From contig NZ_CP009428.1 in NCBI RefSeq assembly GCF_000758725.1, forward strand, positions 5,456,001 to 5,520,000: a stretch of 64,000 nt of DNA, given 5' to 3'. This stretch comes from Paenibacillus odorifer (GTDB lineage Bacteria > Bacillota > Bacilli > Paenibacillales > Paenibacillaceae). Below are positions 35,868-45,151 of the stretch, in pieces. The translations under genes were made by a program, and so were the position numbers. Numbering within the stretch: the first letter of the stretch is position 1; the number at the start of each line of letters is the position of its first letter. Under the pieces are notes generated by a model. That model was not told where the DNA came from and searched no databases. It saw only the letters and a list, made by a program, of their open reading frames with translations.

Positions 35868-38231
35868 CTAATGCACACTACTCGGTGGCTCACTGCTAAT
35901 TTCATTATGATGCTCAACTAACGCATGATGCAAGACCTGATCCATATTAGATACCGGTACGAACTCAACATCATTACGTACGCTCTCAGGAATATCTTTC
36001 AAATCCCGTTCATTGTCTTTGGGAAGAAGGATCTTTTTATATCCAGCTCGGTGAGCGGCAAGAGATTTCTCTTTCAATCCACCAATTGGCAGTACACGTC
36101 CCCGCAAGGTGATTTCACCTGTCATCGCCACATCCTTGGAAACATAACGTTTCGTGAGCGCGGAGATCAATGCGGTTGCAATCGTAATCCCTGCAGACGG
36201 ACCATCCTTCGGAATTGCACCTTCCGGGATATGGATATGAATATCAATCTTCTCATAAAAATCGGGCTGGAGCCCCAGCTCCTCCGCCTTCGAACGAGTA
36301 TAGCTGAATGCGGCCTGTGCCGACTCCTTCATTACATCGCCCAGCTGTCCAGTAAGAGTTAGTTTACCTGTTCCCTGCACAACCGTAACTTCGATCAGCA
36401 GTGTATCCCCACCGACCTCAGTCCAAGCCAACCCAGTGACGGTACCAATCTGATCTTCAAGCTCGGCCATACCGTAACGATATTTGGAAGCCCCAAGATA
36501 ATCCTTGATGTCGTCAGGAAGAATAATCACTTTCTCTTTTTCCTCAGACACGATTTGTTTCGCAGCTTTGCGGCATAATGCTGCAATCTGCTGCTCCAAA
36601 TTACGCACACCGGATTCACGGGTATATTCGCGGACAATGCGTAATAAGCTATCGTCTTCGATAATCAGTTGATCTTCTGCAAGACCGTGGTTTTTCTTCT
36701 GCTTAGGCAATAGATAACGGCTGCCGATTTGCAGTTTCTCCAGTTCCGTATAACCTGGAATGAACAGCATTTCCATCCGATCCAGCAAAGGACGCGGAAT
36801 ATTATGCACTACGTTCGCTGTTGTTACAAACATTACGTTCGACAAGTCGAACGGCAGTTCTACAAAATGATCACTAAACGTGTTGTTTTGTTCTGGATCC
36901 AGTACCTCAAGCAGCGCTGAAGATGGATCTCCACGGAAATCCGCAGCCATCTTATCGATTTCATCCAATAGGATAACCGGATTAATCGTACCCGCCGTCT
37001 TCATGCCTTGGATAATCCGACCCGGCATCGCACCTACATAAGTCCGGCGATGACCTCGAATCTCCGCCTCATCACGTACACCGCCTAACGAGATACGGAC
37101 GAACTTGCGGTTGAGCGAACGGGCGATGGAACGAGCCAGTGAGGTTTTGCCCACACCTGGAGGACCTACAAGACATAGAATAGGACCCTTAAGCTTCTTA
37201 ACCAGCTGCTGAACGGCCAAATATTCCAATACCCGTTCCTTTGGTTTTTCCAAACCGTAGTGATCCTCATCAAGTACCTGCTCGGCCTTTTTGATGTCAA
37301 GATCATCCTCTGTCTGTTCACTCCAAGGGAGACTGAGCAGCCAATCTACATAGTTGCGAATGACGCCGCCTTCCGCAGAGCTGACTGGCATTTTTTCCAG
37401 ACGATCGATTTCTTTCTCCATCTTTTCTTTCACGCGTTCCGGAACATTTTTCTCTTCCATTAGCGTCCGCAGCTCTTCCGCTTCTCCTACCCGGCCTTCC
37501 TTCTCGCCGAGCTCTTTCTGGATCGCTTTCATTTGCTCACGCAAATAATATTCCTTCTGCGTCTTTTCCATCTGCTTTTTGACACGTTGATTGATCTTAC
37601 GTTCAAGCTCCAGTACTTCACGCTCATTATTAAGAATATCAAGAAGCTTCTCCAGCCGTTTACTAACATCAATCGTCTCAAGAATTTCTTGCTTATCCTT
37701 AATTTTTAGCGATAAATGACTCGTAATGACATCCGCAAGTCGACCAGGCTCTTCTATATCGGATACAGCAGCGAGGGTCTCTGGGGTCACTTTTTTGGAT
37801 AACGTAATATAGTGTTCGAACTGATTGAGTACTGTACGCATCAGCGCGTCACATTCTTGATTGCTATCTTCATCTTCCGGCAGCTCACGCGCCATAACCT
37901 CATAGTACTCATCATTATCGATATAATTAATAATTTCGGCCCGTTCTACACCTTCAACCAGTACACGTATCGTACCGTTTGGAAGCTTCAGCATTTGCCG
38001 CACATTGGCGACAGTACCGACCCGAAAAATATCGTCCTGACCTGGCTCTTCAATATTCACTTCCGACTGGGAACAAAGAAGAATCAAATTATCTTCAACC
38101 ATAGCTTTCTCTAGCGCCCGAACTGACTTCTCACGGCCCACATCCAAGTGAAGAACCATGCTTGGGTACACAAGAAGCCCTCTTAGCGGCAATAAAGGAA
38201 AACGACGACCTTTTGTTTTATTTGTCATCAT
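35868..38231 (-). CDS. lon: ATP-dependent protease La
   Basis: Cytosolic AAA+ serine protease for damaged and regulatory proteins. N-terminal substrate domain (about 10-200), coiled coil (about 190-260), AAA module with GPPGVGKTSLARSIA and VILLDEIDKMAADF, then the protease domain. The Ser of the Ser-Lys dyad is in KDGPSAGITIATALIS, and the Lys lies in LKEKSLAAHRAG. 787 residues from ATG 38231, chosen because GGGAGGT lies 9 nt upstream; the frame to 38258 starts at or before that SD. Order lonB-lon-ysxC is conserved in Bacillales. Confidence 0.97.
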   Translation of the reverse strand: MMTNKTKGRRFPLLPLRGLLVYPSMVLHLDVGREKSVRALEKAMVEDNLILLCSQSEVNIEEPGQDDIFRVGTVANVRQMLKLPNGTIRVLVEGVERAEIINYIDNDEYYEVMARELPEDEDSNQECDALMRTVLNQFEHYITLSKKVTPETLAAVSDIEEPGRLADVITSHLSLKIKDKQEILETIDVSKRLEKLLDILNNEREVLELERKINQRVKKQMEKTQKEYYLREQMKAIQKELGEKEGRVGEAEELRTLMEEKNVPERVKEKMEKEIDRLEKMPVSSAEGGVIRNYVDWLLSLPWSEQTEDDLDIKKAEQVLDEDHYGLEKPKERVLEYLAVQQLVKKLKGPILCLVGPPGVGKTSLARSIARSLNRKFVRISLGGVRDEAEIRGHRRTYVGAMPGRIIQGMKTAGTINPVILLDEIDKMAADFRGDPSSALLEVLDPEQNNTFSDHFVELPFDLSNVMFVTTANVVHNIPRPLLDRMEMLFIPGYTELEKLQIGSRYLLPKQKKNHGLAEDQLIIEDDSLLRIVREYTRESGVRNLEQQIAALCRKAAKQIVSEEKEKVIILPDDIKDYLGASKYRYGMAELEDQIGTVTGLAWTEVGGDTLLIEVTVVQGTGKLTLTGQLGDVMKESAQAAFSYTRSKAEELGLQPDFYEKIDIHIHIPEGAIPKDGPSAGITIATALISALTKRYVSKDVAMTGEITLRGRVLPIGGLKEKSLAAHRAGYKKILLPKDNERDLKDIPESVRNDVEFVPVSNMDQVLHHALVEHHNEISSEPPSSVH

Positions 38232-38373
38232 CGCTTTCGCACCTCCCATGGCTCTCAATTAATCTCATATGCATTCATTCTAACAAAAGCAGCCCCAAAA
38301 CACCAACAGAGTCCTTAGATTTCAAGAAGAACCGACTTGCTTTTCCTTAAATAGAGACAACATCTCTTATAGC

Positions 38374-38413
38374 ATTTAAAAAGGAAGCAGCAGAATTGCC
38401 TGCAGCCTCCTTT
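38374..38413 (-). terminator. Terminator between lonB and lon
   Basis: AAGGAGGCTGCAG / CTGCTGCTTCCTT pair on the minus strand with one mismatch, followed by TTTTTAAAT. Lies about 55 nt after the lonB stop. Confidence 0.75.
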
Positions 38414-38465
38414 ATTTTACAGCGACAAATCTCACCTTATTCTTCGAATTAGGGATCAATTTAGT

Positions 38466-40175
38466 TTAACCCTTTGCAGATTCACCAGCGGCATCGGCCT
38501 TTAGGAGTGAAGGTGCAGCGGAGAACAACTCTCCAGCAACCGCAGGCAACCTTACATCAGCTGTATCGGCACCGAACAGATGACGGAACACCTCTTCTAC
38601 TGTTTCCATTGGAATAACGCGTAATGGCGCGAGGTCAGCGAAGAGAGACTGCCAGTTTTCTTTTGGAATAAGCACTGTAGTGGCTCCAGCTTGAAAAGCA
38701 GCTTCTACTTTGGCGATTACACCACCCACTGGCTTAACTCGACCGTGGATGCCTATCTCGCCTGTGATCGCTACCGTGTTATCCACGGGAAGTCCACGAA
38801 TAGCAGAGACGATTGCTACTGCCATCGCCACCCCTGCCGAAGGTCCGTCAATCGGTGTACCACCTGGGAAATTTACATGTAGATCATAACGATCGGGCTC
38901 CAGATTCATCGTACGTAGTACAGTCAATACATTCTCAACCGAGCCCTTTGCCATACTTTTTCGCCGAATCGTGCGGGAGCCTCCACCGATCTCTTCTTCA
39001 TCCACCACACCGGTCACGTTCAATCTGCCTTGGCCGTTCACAGCAGGTGCTGCGGAAACTTCGATTTCGAGCAGAGTACCCATCCCTGGCCCATACACAG
39101 CAAGACCGTTTACTAATCCAATCTGTGGCGCGGAAGGAATCTTGCGTTCCGTACGTAGAGGAAGCTGGCTGCTGCCTGCCACCCATTCCACATCAGCAGC
39201 ATTTAGTGTATCTCTCTGCTCAGTTAAAGCTAATCCGGCAGCCAACTGAATCATATTAACTGCCTCCCGGCCGTTGGTTGCATACTGTTGCACCACAGTG
39301 ACTGCTTCCGGACTTGGTTTAAGCCCGATTTTCTGTATCGCGTCACGCGCGATGACGGCAATCTCATCCGGCAGCAGCGGGCGGAAATAAATCTCCATGC
39401 AGCGCGAACGCAGCGCAGGTGAAATCTCATCCGGAGAGCGCGTAGTAGCGCCAACTAGCCGGAAATCAGCAGGCAATCCATTTTGAAAAATATCATGAAT
39501 ATAAGCCGGAGTATTATTATCCTCCGAATTATAATAAGCGCTCTCTAGCAGGACCTTCCGGTCCTCAAGCACTTTAAGCAGCTTATTCATCTGAATAGGG
39601 TGAAGCTCTCCTATCTCATCCAGAAAAAGAATCCCGCCATGCGCCTTAGTGACCGCTCCCGGCTTCGGCTGTGGCACACCCGCCACACCCATGGCCCCTG
39701 CACCTTGATAAATAGGATCATGCACAGAGCCGATCAACGGGTCAGCAATACCACGCTCATCAAAACGAGCGGTAGTGGCGTCAATCTCTGTAAATTTAGC
39801 GTCACTTTTAAAAGGAGAAAGCACATTCTTTTTCGCCTCTTCCATGACAACACGCGCTGCCGCAGTCTTGCCCACTCCCGGCGGACCATAAATAATCACA
39901 TGCTGCGGATTAGCGCTGCAAAGTGCGGCTTTCAGGGCGCGCAGCCCATCTTTTTGCCCGACAATATCTCCAATAGAAGCCGGACGTGTTTTCTCCGACA
40001 ATGGTTTAGTTAATGTAATCATCCGCATTTTCCGTAACTTGTCCAGTTCCTTGCGCGACTCTCGTTCTACCGCTGTCTTATTTGTCTTCTGACCCCGCAG
40101 CAGATTCCAAAAGTATACGCCGATAACCAGCGCGAAAAAGAGCTGCACGATCATCACAACTATACTTAATTCCAT
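38466..40175 (-). CDS. lonB: Lon-like ATP-dependent protease LonB
   Basis: Membrane-associated Lon homologue, forespore-linked in Bacillus. One N-terminal membrane helix (about 5-24), AAA module with YGPPGVGKTAAARVVMEEA and GILFLDEIGELHPIQMNK, and a C-terminal protease domain. The catalytic Ser is in DGPSAGVAMAVAIVSAI and the Lys in GGVIAKVEAAFQAG. 569 residues; ATG 40175 with AGGAGGATGACCT upstream. The gap upstream (40176-41768) is 1.6 kb of repeats. Confidence 0.95.
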   Translation of the reverse strand: MELSIVVMIVQLFFALVIGVYFWNLLRGQKTNKTAVERESRKELDKLRKMRMITLTKPLSEKTRPASIGDIVGQKDGLRALKAALCSANPQHVIIYGPPGVGKTAAARVVMEEAKKNVLSPFKSDAKFTEIDATTARFDERGIADPLIGSVHDPIYQGAGAMGVAGVPQPKPGAVTKAHGGILFLDEIGELHPIQMNKLLKVLEDRKVLLESAYYNSEDNNTPAYIHDIFQNGLPADFRLVGATTRSPDEISPALRSRCMEIYFRPLLPDEIAVIARDAIQKIGLKPSPEAVTVVQQYATNGREAVNMIQLAAGLALTEQRDTLNAADVEWVAGSSQLPLRTERKIPSAPQIGLVNGLAVYGPGMGTLLEIEVSAAPAVNGQGRLNVTGVVDEEEIGGGSRTIRRKSMAKGSVENVLTVLRTMNLEPDRYDLHVNFPGGTPIDGPSAGVAMAVAIVSAIRGLPVDNTVAITGEIGIHGRVKPVGGVIAKVEAAFQAGATTVLIPKENWQSLFADLAPLRVIPMETVEEVFRHLFGADTADVRLPAVAGELFSAAPSLLKADAAGESAKG

Positions 40176-40450
40176 AGGTCATCCTCCTGTTTCGTTCAGT
40201 CTACCTTTCCACCCTTGGCTACTATTAGGTAGTATAGCCGTTTCGGTAATTAGTAAACGCGAATTTGCGGATTTGTTGAATTGTTGCAGTAGGATAGACT
40301 CTGATAATTAACTATAAGGGCAATAATGAGTGTGGGGAGTGCAAATGTAGCTTATGTAAATTTTAAAAAGGAGATTGTTGAGGTGGTTAGAAAGGAGATT
40401 GGAGAAGAAGGAATGCGGAGAAATGCGGAGGAGTGCGGAAGTAAAGGAGG

Positions 40451-40509
40451 GATGAAGAGGAATGAAGGTTAATGATGGTGAATGATGGTGAATGATGGTG
40501 AATGATGGA
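40451..40509. repeat. Short GAATGATGGT tandem repeats in the lonB upstream gap
   Basis: GGTTAATGATGGTGAATGAT and further GAATGATGGT units lie head to tail within a purine-rich stretch (about 40370-40510). The wider 40176-40714 stretch shows no gene; frames through it encode only low-complexity sequence. Confidence 0.7.
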
Positions 40510-40714
40510 GAGATTAGTGGAAAGGGGATTTGAGGAACTGTAGTGTTAGGAGGAATCGCCATACTTAGTAACTGAGGATCGAGATCGGTGCTATGTGGGG
40601 GTGAGGAACCTAGTTCTGCGACTGTACCGCTAAAGGTGAGGGAGTTGGGAGTTTCCTGTAGATGTTAGTTAGTTGAGTTCGTTGAGGTACTTTTAGAAGC
40701 TGAGTTACTCTAGA

Positions 40715-41110
40715 AACTAAGTCAGCTGGGCACGGTGAGTTACTTTTAGAGGCTAAGTCAGTTGGGGACGGTGAGCTACTTCTAGAGGCTGAGTCAGCTG
40801 GGCACGGTGAGTTACTTCTAGAGGCTGAGTCGGCTGGGCACGGTGAGTTACTTCTAGAGGCTAAGTCAGCTGGGCACGGTGAGTTACTTCTAGAGGCTAA
40901 GTCAGCTGGACACGGTGAGTTACTTCTAGAGGCTGAGTTAGCTGGGAATGGTGAGCTACTTCTAGAGGCTAAGTCAGCTGGGCACGGTGAGTTACTTCTA
41001 GAGGCTAAGTCAGCTGGGCACGGTGAGTTACTTTTAGAGGCTAAGTCAGTTGGGGACGGTGAGCTACTTCTAGAGGCTGAGTTAGTTAAGTTCGGGGGAC
41101 TACCTCTAAG
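40715..41110. repeat. 36-bp tandem repeat array (about 11 copies)
   Basis: Unit starts at 40751 and recurs exactly every 36 bp to 41075 (10 copies), with degenerate copies on both sides. The unit reads GGCTAAGTCAGCTGGGCA then CGGTGAGTTACTTCTAGA. The two 18-bp halves share a few positions, so the period may be 2x18, like the array at 6700. The copies differ by a few scattered substitutions. No coding signal. Confidence 0.92.
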
Positions 41111-41215
41111 ACGCAGAGTTAACTTAGTTTGCTGAACGTATGAGTTTGTATCTTCTATGTTCGTAGAAACAACCTATTTAGTACAAAATCTAAGTATCAT
41201 TGGTACCCAGCCAAA

Positions 41216-41403
41216 TAATTAGGGAAATACTCCCTATTTATCAGTAATTCACGACCTTTCAACTGCTAATTAGGGAAATCCTCCCTGATTATCGGTAAAA
41301 TCACACATAATGAGGGAAATGCTCCTTTTATTAGGGAGTTTTTCCCTAAAAAGCTCGATTTTGAGCCATAATCGGCTTATTTCAGGGAGAATTTCCCTAA
41401 TTG
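41216..41403 (+). repeat. 188-bp four-palindrome element, copy with AGGGA/TCCCT arms
   Basis: Four 25-bp palindromes start at 41216, 41267, 41328 and 41379 (spacing 51, 61, 51). Each has AGGGA and TCCCT as inner arms around a 5-nt loop (three pair at 9 of 10 positions, the last at 6). A fifth degenerate AGGGAAATGCTCCTT lies at 41313. Total span and spacing equal those of the elements at 6292 and 49116, although the arms differ. The spacer after the third palindrome (CTCGATTTTGAGCCATAATC) resembles CTCGACTTTAGCTGATATA at the same place in copy 1. Confidence 0.75.
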
Positions 41404-41564
41404 TTGCGTTTCAATTCATAACCGACTTCACATCAAGCTCCCTCACATACCTTCTTTTCAAATCCCCACCTTCAGCAAAAGTCATGGCCAAAATTGTTAC
41501 GCCTATATGATCAGCCCCATCAAACCACTTCAGCTACACCTGCTCCATCAGCCAATTTTACTAC

Positions 41565-41695
41565 TTTATCCGTTTCAACATTAGCTACGTCATCTACACC
41601 AGTTACATCAGCTACACCAGTTACATCAGCTACAATGGCACCAACAACTCCATAAGTTACACCAGTTATATCAATTACATTGGCTAAACCTTTGC
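41565..41695. repeat. Degenerate triplet-based repeats (ACACCAGTTACATCAGCT)
   Basis: An 18-bp unit is repeated twice exactly and several times imperfectly. On the minus strand it reads as an open frame with no start (VADVTGVADVTGVDDVANVE). It could be a decayed repeat-protein fragment or simple slippage-grown DNA. The stretch 41404-41768 holds nothing else I can identify. Confidence 0.5.
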
Positions 41696-41768
41696 ATCAT
41701 TTACTTCTATATTAACAACTTCCATCATATAGGCTCCATCAACCATCAACCATCAACCTTTACAATTA

Positions 41769-42440
41769 TCAATCCCAGTAATAGAGAACATCACGAGCCA
41801 GCTTATACTCAACATTTTTGACGCCGATTCCCCTTTTTATGGGGGTTAGCCAGCCTTTTTCACAGAGACTCTTTAGCATCATGCGTACTGTTTTAGGATC
41901 TAGCGTGAAATAATCAGCTACCTCTTTAGGACGTATTATCCCAGCGTTTCGTACCACTAAACGCATGATTTCCTTCTCAGCGATTAGCAGCCTGTCACGT
42001 GGCGCATCTAAAATTTGGTAGCGGCTTAACGCCAAACGCAGCAGTGTAACACATAACTCAGGGCGCTGTTCAACATCATCGTAAGCAAATGAAATTACTT
42101 GATAACCCATTCCGTACAGAAAAGTTTCACGATTTAGCTCATTACAATACTTCAGCCTATCCATGTCTCTTACATGAGCTGCATACCCTTTAATCTCGAA
42201 CAAGAGCTTGATCGGCCCCGGCAAAAAAGCAAAATCAGCAAAATAAGCTCGTCTCTGTAAATCCAGCACCTCATACTCCGGATGAAGATCATTGAAGTCA
42301 CCACAAAGCGGCCACCAGACGTTCTGCAAAAATAATTTTTCTGCGTGGCCATGACCTCTCTCTAGCCTCCCCCGCCGTTCGCCCGTTCTGCTTGCAAGAT
42401 GCTGCGCAATAAATTTTTCATGGGCTTGATCATAGTTCAT
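41769..42440 (-). CDS. Predicted PD-(D/E)xK nuclease-like protein with C-terminal winged helix
   Basis: 223 residues. The N-terminal half carries a restriction-endonuclease-like pattern: Glu34 in GHAEKLFLQNVWWP, Asp69 in AYFADFAFLPGP and Glu82-x-Lys84 in LLFEIKGYAAH. It resembles DUF559/Vsr-like enzymes. The C-terminal half (about 150-215) reads as a winged helix: EIMRLVVRNAGIIRPKEVAD, then TLDPKTVRMMLKSLCEKGWL. It could be a DNA-binding regulator that kept a nuclease fold, or an active repair nuclease. It stands alone between ispG and a repeat-filled gap. Function unknown. Confidence 0.7.
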   Translation of the reverse strand: MNYDQAHEKFIAQHLASRTGERRGRLERGHGHAEKLFLQNVWWPLCGDFNDLHPEYEVLDLQRRAYFADFAFLPGPIKLLFEIKGYAAHVRDMDRLKYCNELNRETFLYGMGYQVISFAYDDVEQRPELCVTLLRLALSRYQILDAPRDRLLIAEKEIMRLVVRNAGIIRPKEVADYFTLDPKTVRMMLKSLCEKGWLTPIKRGIGVKNVEYKLARDVLYYWD

Positions 42441-42474
42441 GTTTACTCATCCCTTCCTCCAAAATGGAAATAAA

Positions 42475-42528
42475 CGCAAAAAAAAACGCCCCATGGACCC
42501 CAGATTTACCGGAGCTGCACAGGGCGTT
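42475..42528 (-). terminator. Terminator of ispG
   Basis: AACGCCC / GGGCGTT stem with a long, partly paired interior (GCTCCGG against complementary stretches), followed on the minus strand by TTTTTTTTT. About 115 nt after the ispG stop. Confidence 0.8.
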
Positions 42529-42642
42529 CTTCGCCACTTAGATCACCACTTACCTAACGTCACCCAAAATTACTATACGATGCTAAGAAGTGTTTATAAT
42601 ATTATGAGATTGAAAATTCTTATAAATACCATTCAGACCAAG

Positions 42643-43770
42643 TTACTTCGACTGCACCGGAGGTGCAAGGTTAGCGTGGGCGCGGCCTGGGATTTCGCCC
42701 GTTGCCTCGTAAGCCACCACGATCGCATCAATTTCCTTTTTCAACTCGTTTACGAGTTCTGCTTCAGGCACTTTACGGATCATTTGTCCGTAACGGAAAA
42801 GCAAACCTTCCCCACGAGCGCCAGCAATACCGATATCTGCTTCACGTGCCTCACCAGGACCATTAACAGCACAGCCAAGGACAGAAACTTTAATAGGCAC
42901 CTTAAGCTTCGAAATGTATTCTTCCACCTCATTAGCGATGGAGAAAAGATCGATATCCAGTCGTCCGCAAGTCGGACAAGAGATCAGCGTCGCTGCGTTA
43001 GAGATCAGACCAAACGTCTTCAGCAGCTCACGCGCCACCTTAACCTCTTCAACCGGATCGGCACTAAGCGAGATACGCAGGGTGCTGCCGATGCCCATTG
43101 AGAGCAGTGCACCGATACCTGCGGAGCTTTTCACTGTACCAGCAAACAACGTGCCGGATTCTGTAATCCCCAGGTGCAGTGGATAAGGAATAACTTCCGC
43201 AGCCTGACGGTAAGCTTCGATAGCCATTGGCACATCTGATGCTTTTAGAGAGACGATAATGTCGTGGAAATCCAGTTCCTCCAGAATACCAATATGGTAT
43301 AACGCACTTTCTACCATGGCTTCTGGGGTTGGGTATCCGTATTTCTCCAAAAGGTGATTCTCCAAAGAACCAGCATTTACACCAATACGAATCGGAATCC
43401 CTTTTTCTTTACATGCTTTAACTACCGCTTCTACCTTTTCGCGGCGACCAATGTTCCCCGGATTAATCCGTACCTTATCGATGCCGTTCTCAATAGCCAT
43501 CAACGCTAGCTTATAGTTGAAATGAATATCCGCTACGAGTGGGATATGAATCTGTTTCTTGATCTCCTTGATTGCGGCAGCCGCCTCTTCATTGTTGACA
43601 GTTACGCGTACCAGCTGGCAGCCTGCTTCCTCAAGCCGCAATATTTCAGCTACAGTAGCCTCCACATCAGCGGTTTTGGTTGTACACATGCTTTGAATCG
43701 CAACCTCGTTGTTTCCCCCAATAATGAGCCCGCCAACATTGACAGGACGGGTTTGGTGTCTCAAGAACAT
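42643..43770 (-). CDS. ispG: 4-hydroxy-3-methylbut-2-en-1-yl diphosphate synthase
   Basis: Iron-sulphur enzyme of the MEP isoprenoid pathway that opens the cyclodiphosphate ring to give HMBPP. N-terminal TIM barrel (VAIQSMCTTKTADVEATVAE, VADIHFNYKLALMAIE, KVRINPGNIG) and a C-terminal 4Fe-4S domain with cysteines in ISCPTCGRLDID and VLGCAVNGPGEA. 375 residues from ATG 43770, with GGGGGAG 8 nt upstream; an earlier in-frame start lacks an SD. It follows clpX, which is not its location in Bacillus subtilis. Confidence 0.97.
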   Translation of the reverse strand: MFLRHQTRPVNVGGLIIGGNNEVAIQSMCTTKTADVEATVAEILRLEEAGCQLVRVTVNNEEAAAAIKEIKKQIHIPLVADIHFNYKLALMAIENGIDKVRINPGNIGRREKVEAVVKACKEKGIPIRIGVNAGSLENHLLEKYGYPTPEAMVESALYHIGILEELDFHDIIVSLKASDVPMAIEAYRQAAEVIPYPLHLGITESGTLFAGTVKSSAGIGALLSMGIGSTLRISLSADPVEEVKVARELLKTFGLISNAATLISCPTCGRLDIDLFSIANEVEEYISKLKVPIKVSVLGCAVNGPGEAREADIGIAGARGEGLLFRYGQMIRKVPEAELVNELKKEIDAIVVAYEATGEIPGRAHANLAPPVQSK

Positions 43771-43795
43771 GATTTTTCTCCCCCATAACGCCAAA

Positions 43796-43852
43796 GCTCC
43801 ACCCCTTCGCTCCCGCTAATGTGAAGCGGGATAAGCGGAAGAAAGGTGGAGA
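43796..43852 (-). promoter_or_regulatory. Long hairpin between clpX and ispG
   Basis: CTCCACC / GGTGGAG outer stem with an inner CCGCTT / AAGCGG-type stem. No U-run follows (CTTTGGCG), and ispG starts 25 nt later. It may be an attenuator or a leaky terminator. Confidence 0.45.
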
Positions 43853-43882
43853 CTGTGACATGTATTGTTAAGGAAAAGCGGC

Positions 43883-45139
43883 TTACGCGCTTTCCTCTTT
43901 CTTCTTGTCTTTCTTAAGGTTGAGCTCAGGCAAAGCTTTCTCCTGAACGACCTGTTCCGTGATCACACAATCTTTAATATCATCGCGTGAAGGAACTTCA
44001 TACATCACATCGAGCATGATGCTCTCAATAATCGCGCGCAGTCCACGGGCTCCCGTATTACGTTTGATCGCTTCCTTGGCAATTGCTTCGAGTGCCAATG
44101 GTTCGAATTTCAACGCTACGTTGTCCATTTCCAGCAGCTTGATATATTGTTTAGTGAGTGCATTCTTAGGCTCGGAAAGGATACGTACAAGCGTATTCTC
44201 ATCAAGCGGCTCTAAAGTCGAGATGACTGGCAGACGGCCTACAAATTCAGGAATAAGACCGAATTTGAGCAAATCTTCAGGCAATACCATCGACAAATAT
44301 TCGCCAGGCTTAAGATCCTTTTGTCCTTCAACTGCTGCGTTGAAGCCAATGATTTTTTTACCGATACGGCGTTTAATCATTTGCTCCAGACCGTCAAAGG
44401 CACCGCCAACGATGAACAGGATGTTCGTCGTGTCGATCTGAATAAACTCCTGGTGAGGGTGCTTACGTCCGCCCTGCGGAGGCACAGAAGCAACAGTTCC
44501 TTCCAGAATCTTCAGAAGCGCCTGCTGTACACCTTCGCCGGAAACGTCACGAGTTATGGACGGATTCTCGGATTTACGTGCTACTTTATCAATTTCATCA
44601 ATATAGATAATGCCGCGTTCGGCTTTCTCCACATCGTAATCTGCAGCTTGAATGAGTTTGAGCAGAATGTTCTCAACATCCTCGCCGACATAACCAGCTT
44701 CCGTCAGGGAAGTAGCGTCTGCAATAGCAAAAGGAACGTTGATAATCTTCGCCATCGTTTGTGCTAACAAGGTTTTACCAGAACCTGTTGGACCAAGCAA
44801 AAGGATATTACTCTTCGTCAGTTCAACATCTTCGATCTTGCTTTGGCTGTTCACACGCTTGTAGTGGTTATACACCGCTACAGAAAGAGATTTCTTCGCT
44901 TGCTCTTGACCGATTACATATTGATCCAAAATATCGCGAATTTCCTTTGGTTTTGGAATATCCTTCAGATCAAGCTCTTCCTCATGACCGAGCTCTTCTT
45001 CCACAATTTCCGTGCAAAGCTCGATACATTCGTCACATATATAAACGCCCGGTCCTGCTACAAGCTTACGAACCTGCTCTTGTGATTTACCGCAAAAAGA
45101 ACATTTCAATTGCCCTTTTTCATCATTAAATTTAAACAT
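43883..45139 (-). CDS. clpX: ATP-dependent Clp protease ATP-binding subunit ClpX
   Basis: AAA+ unfoldase that feeds substrates to ClpP. N-terminal zinc-binding domain with CSFCGKSQEQ and CDECIELC (about 10-40), Walker A LLGPTGSGKTLLAQTMA, Walker B GIIYIDEIDKVARKS, and the ClpP-contacting IGF loop in GKKIIGFNAAVEG. 418 residues, full length. It lies 12 bp after clpP. In Bacillus subtilis clpP is elsewhere, so a clpP-clpX pair here differs from that genome but matches many other bacteria. Confidence 0.97.
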   Translation of the reverse strand: MFKFNDEKGQLKCSFCGKSQEQVRKLVAGPGVYICDECIELCTEIVEEELGHEEELDLKDIPKPKEIRDILDQYVIGQEQAKKSLSVAVYNHYKRVNSQSKIEDVELTKSNILLLGPTGSGKTLLAQTMAKIINVPFAIADATSLTEAGYVGEDVENILLKLIQAADYDVEKAERGIIYIDEIDKVARKSENPSITRDVSGEGVQQALLKILEGTVASVPPQGGRKHPHQEFIQIDTTNILFIVGGAFDGLEQMIKRRIGKKIIGFNAAVEGQKDLKPGEYLSMVLPEDLLKFGLIPEFVGRLPVISTLEPLDENTLVRILSEPKNALTKQYIKLLEMDNVALKFEPLALEAIAKEAIKRNTGARGLRAIIESIMLDVMYEVPSRDDIKDCVITEQVVQEKALPELNLKKDKKKEESA

Positions 45140-45151
45140 CTAACCACCCCT

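Noticed and set aside
40308..40562. 84-codon minus-strand frame in the lonB upstream gap
   Set aside because: Low-complexity Ser/His/Pro translation of short tandem repeats.
41310..41510. 66-codon plus-strand frame
   Set aside because: It runs through the palindromes of the 188-bp element and has no SD.
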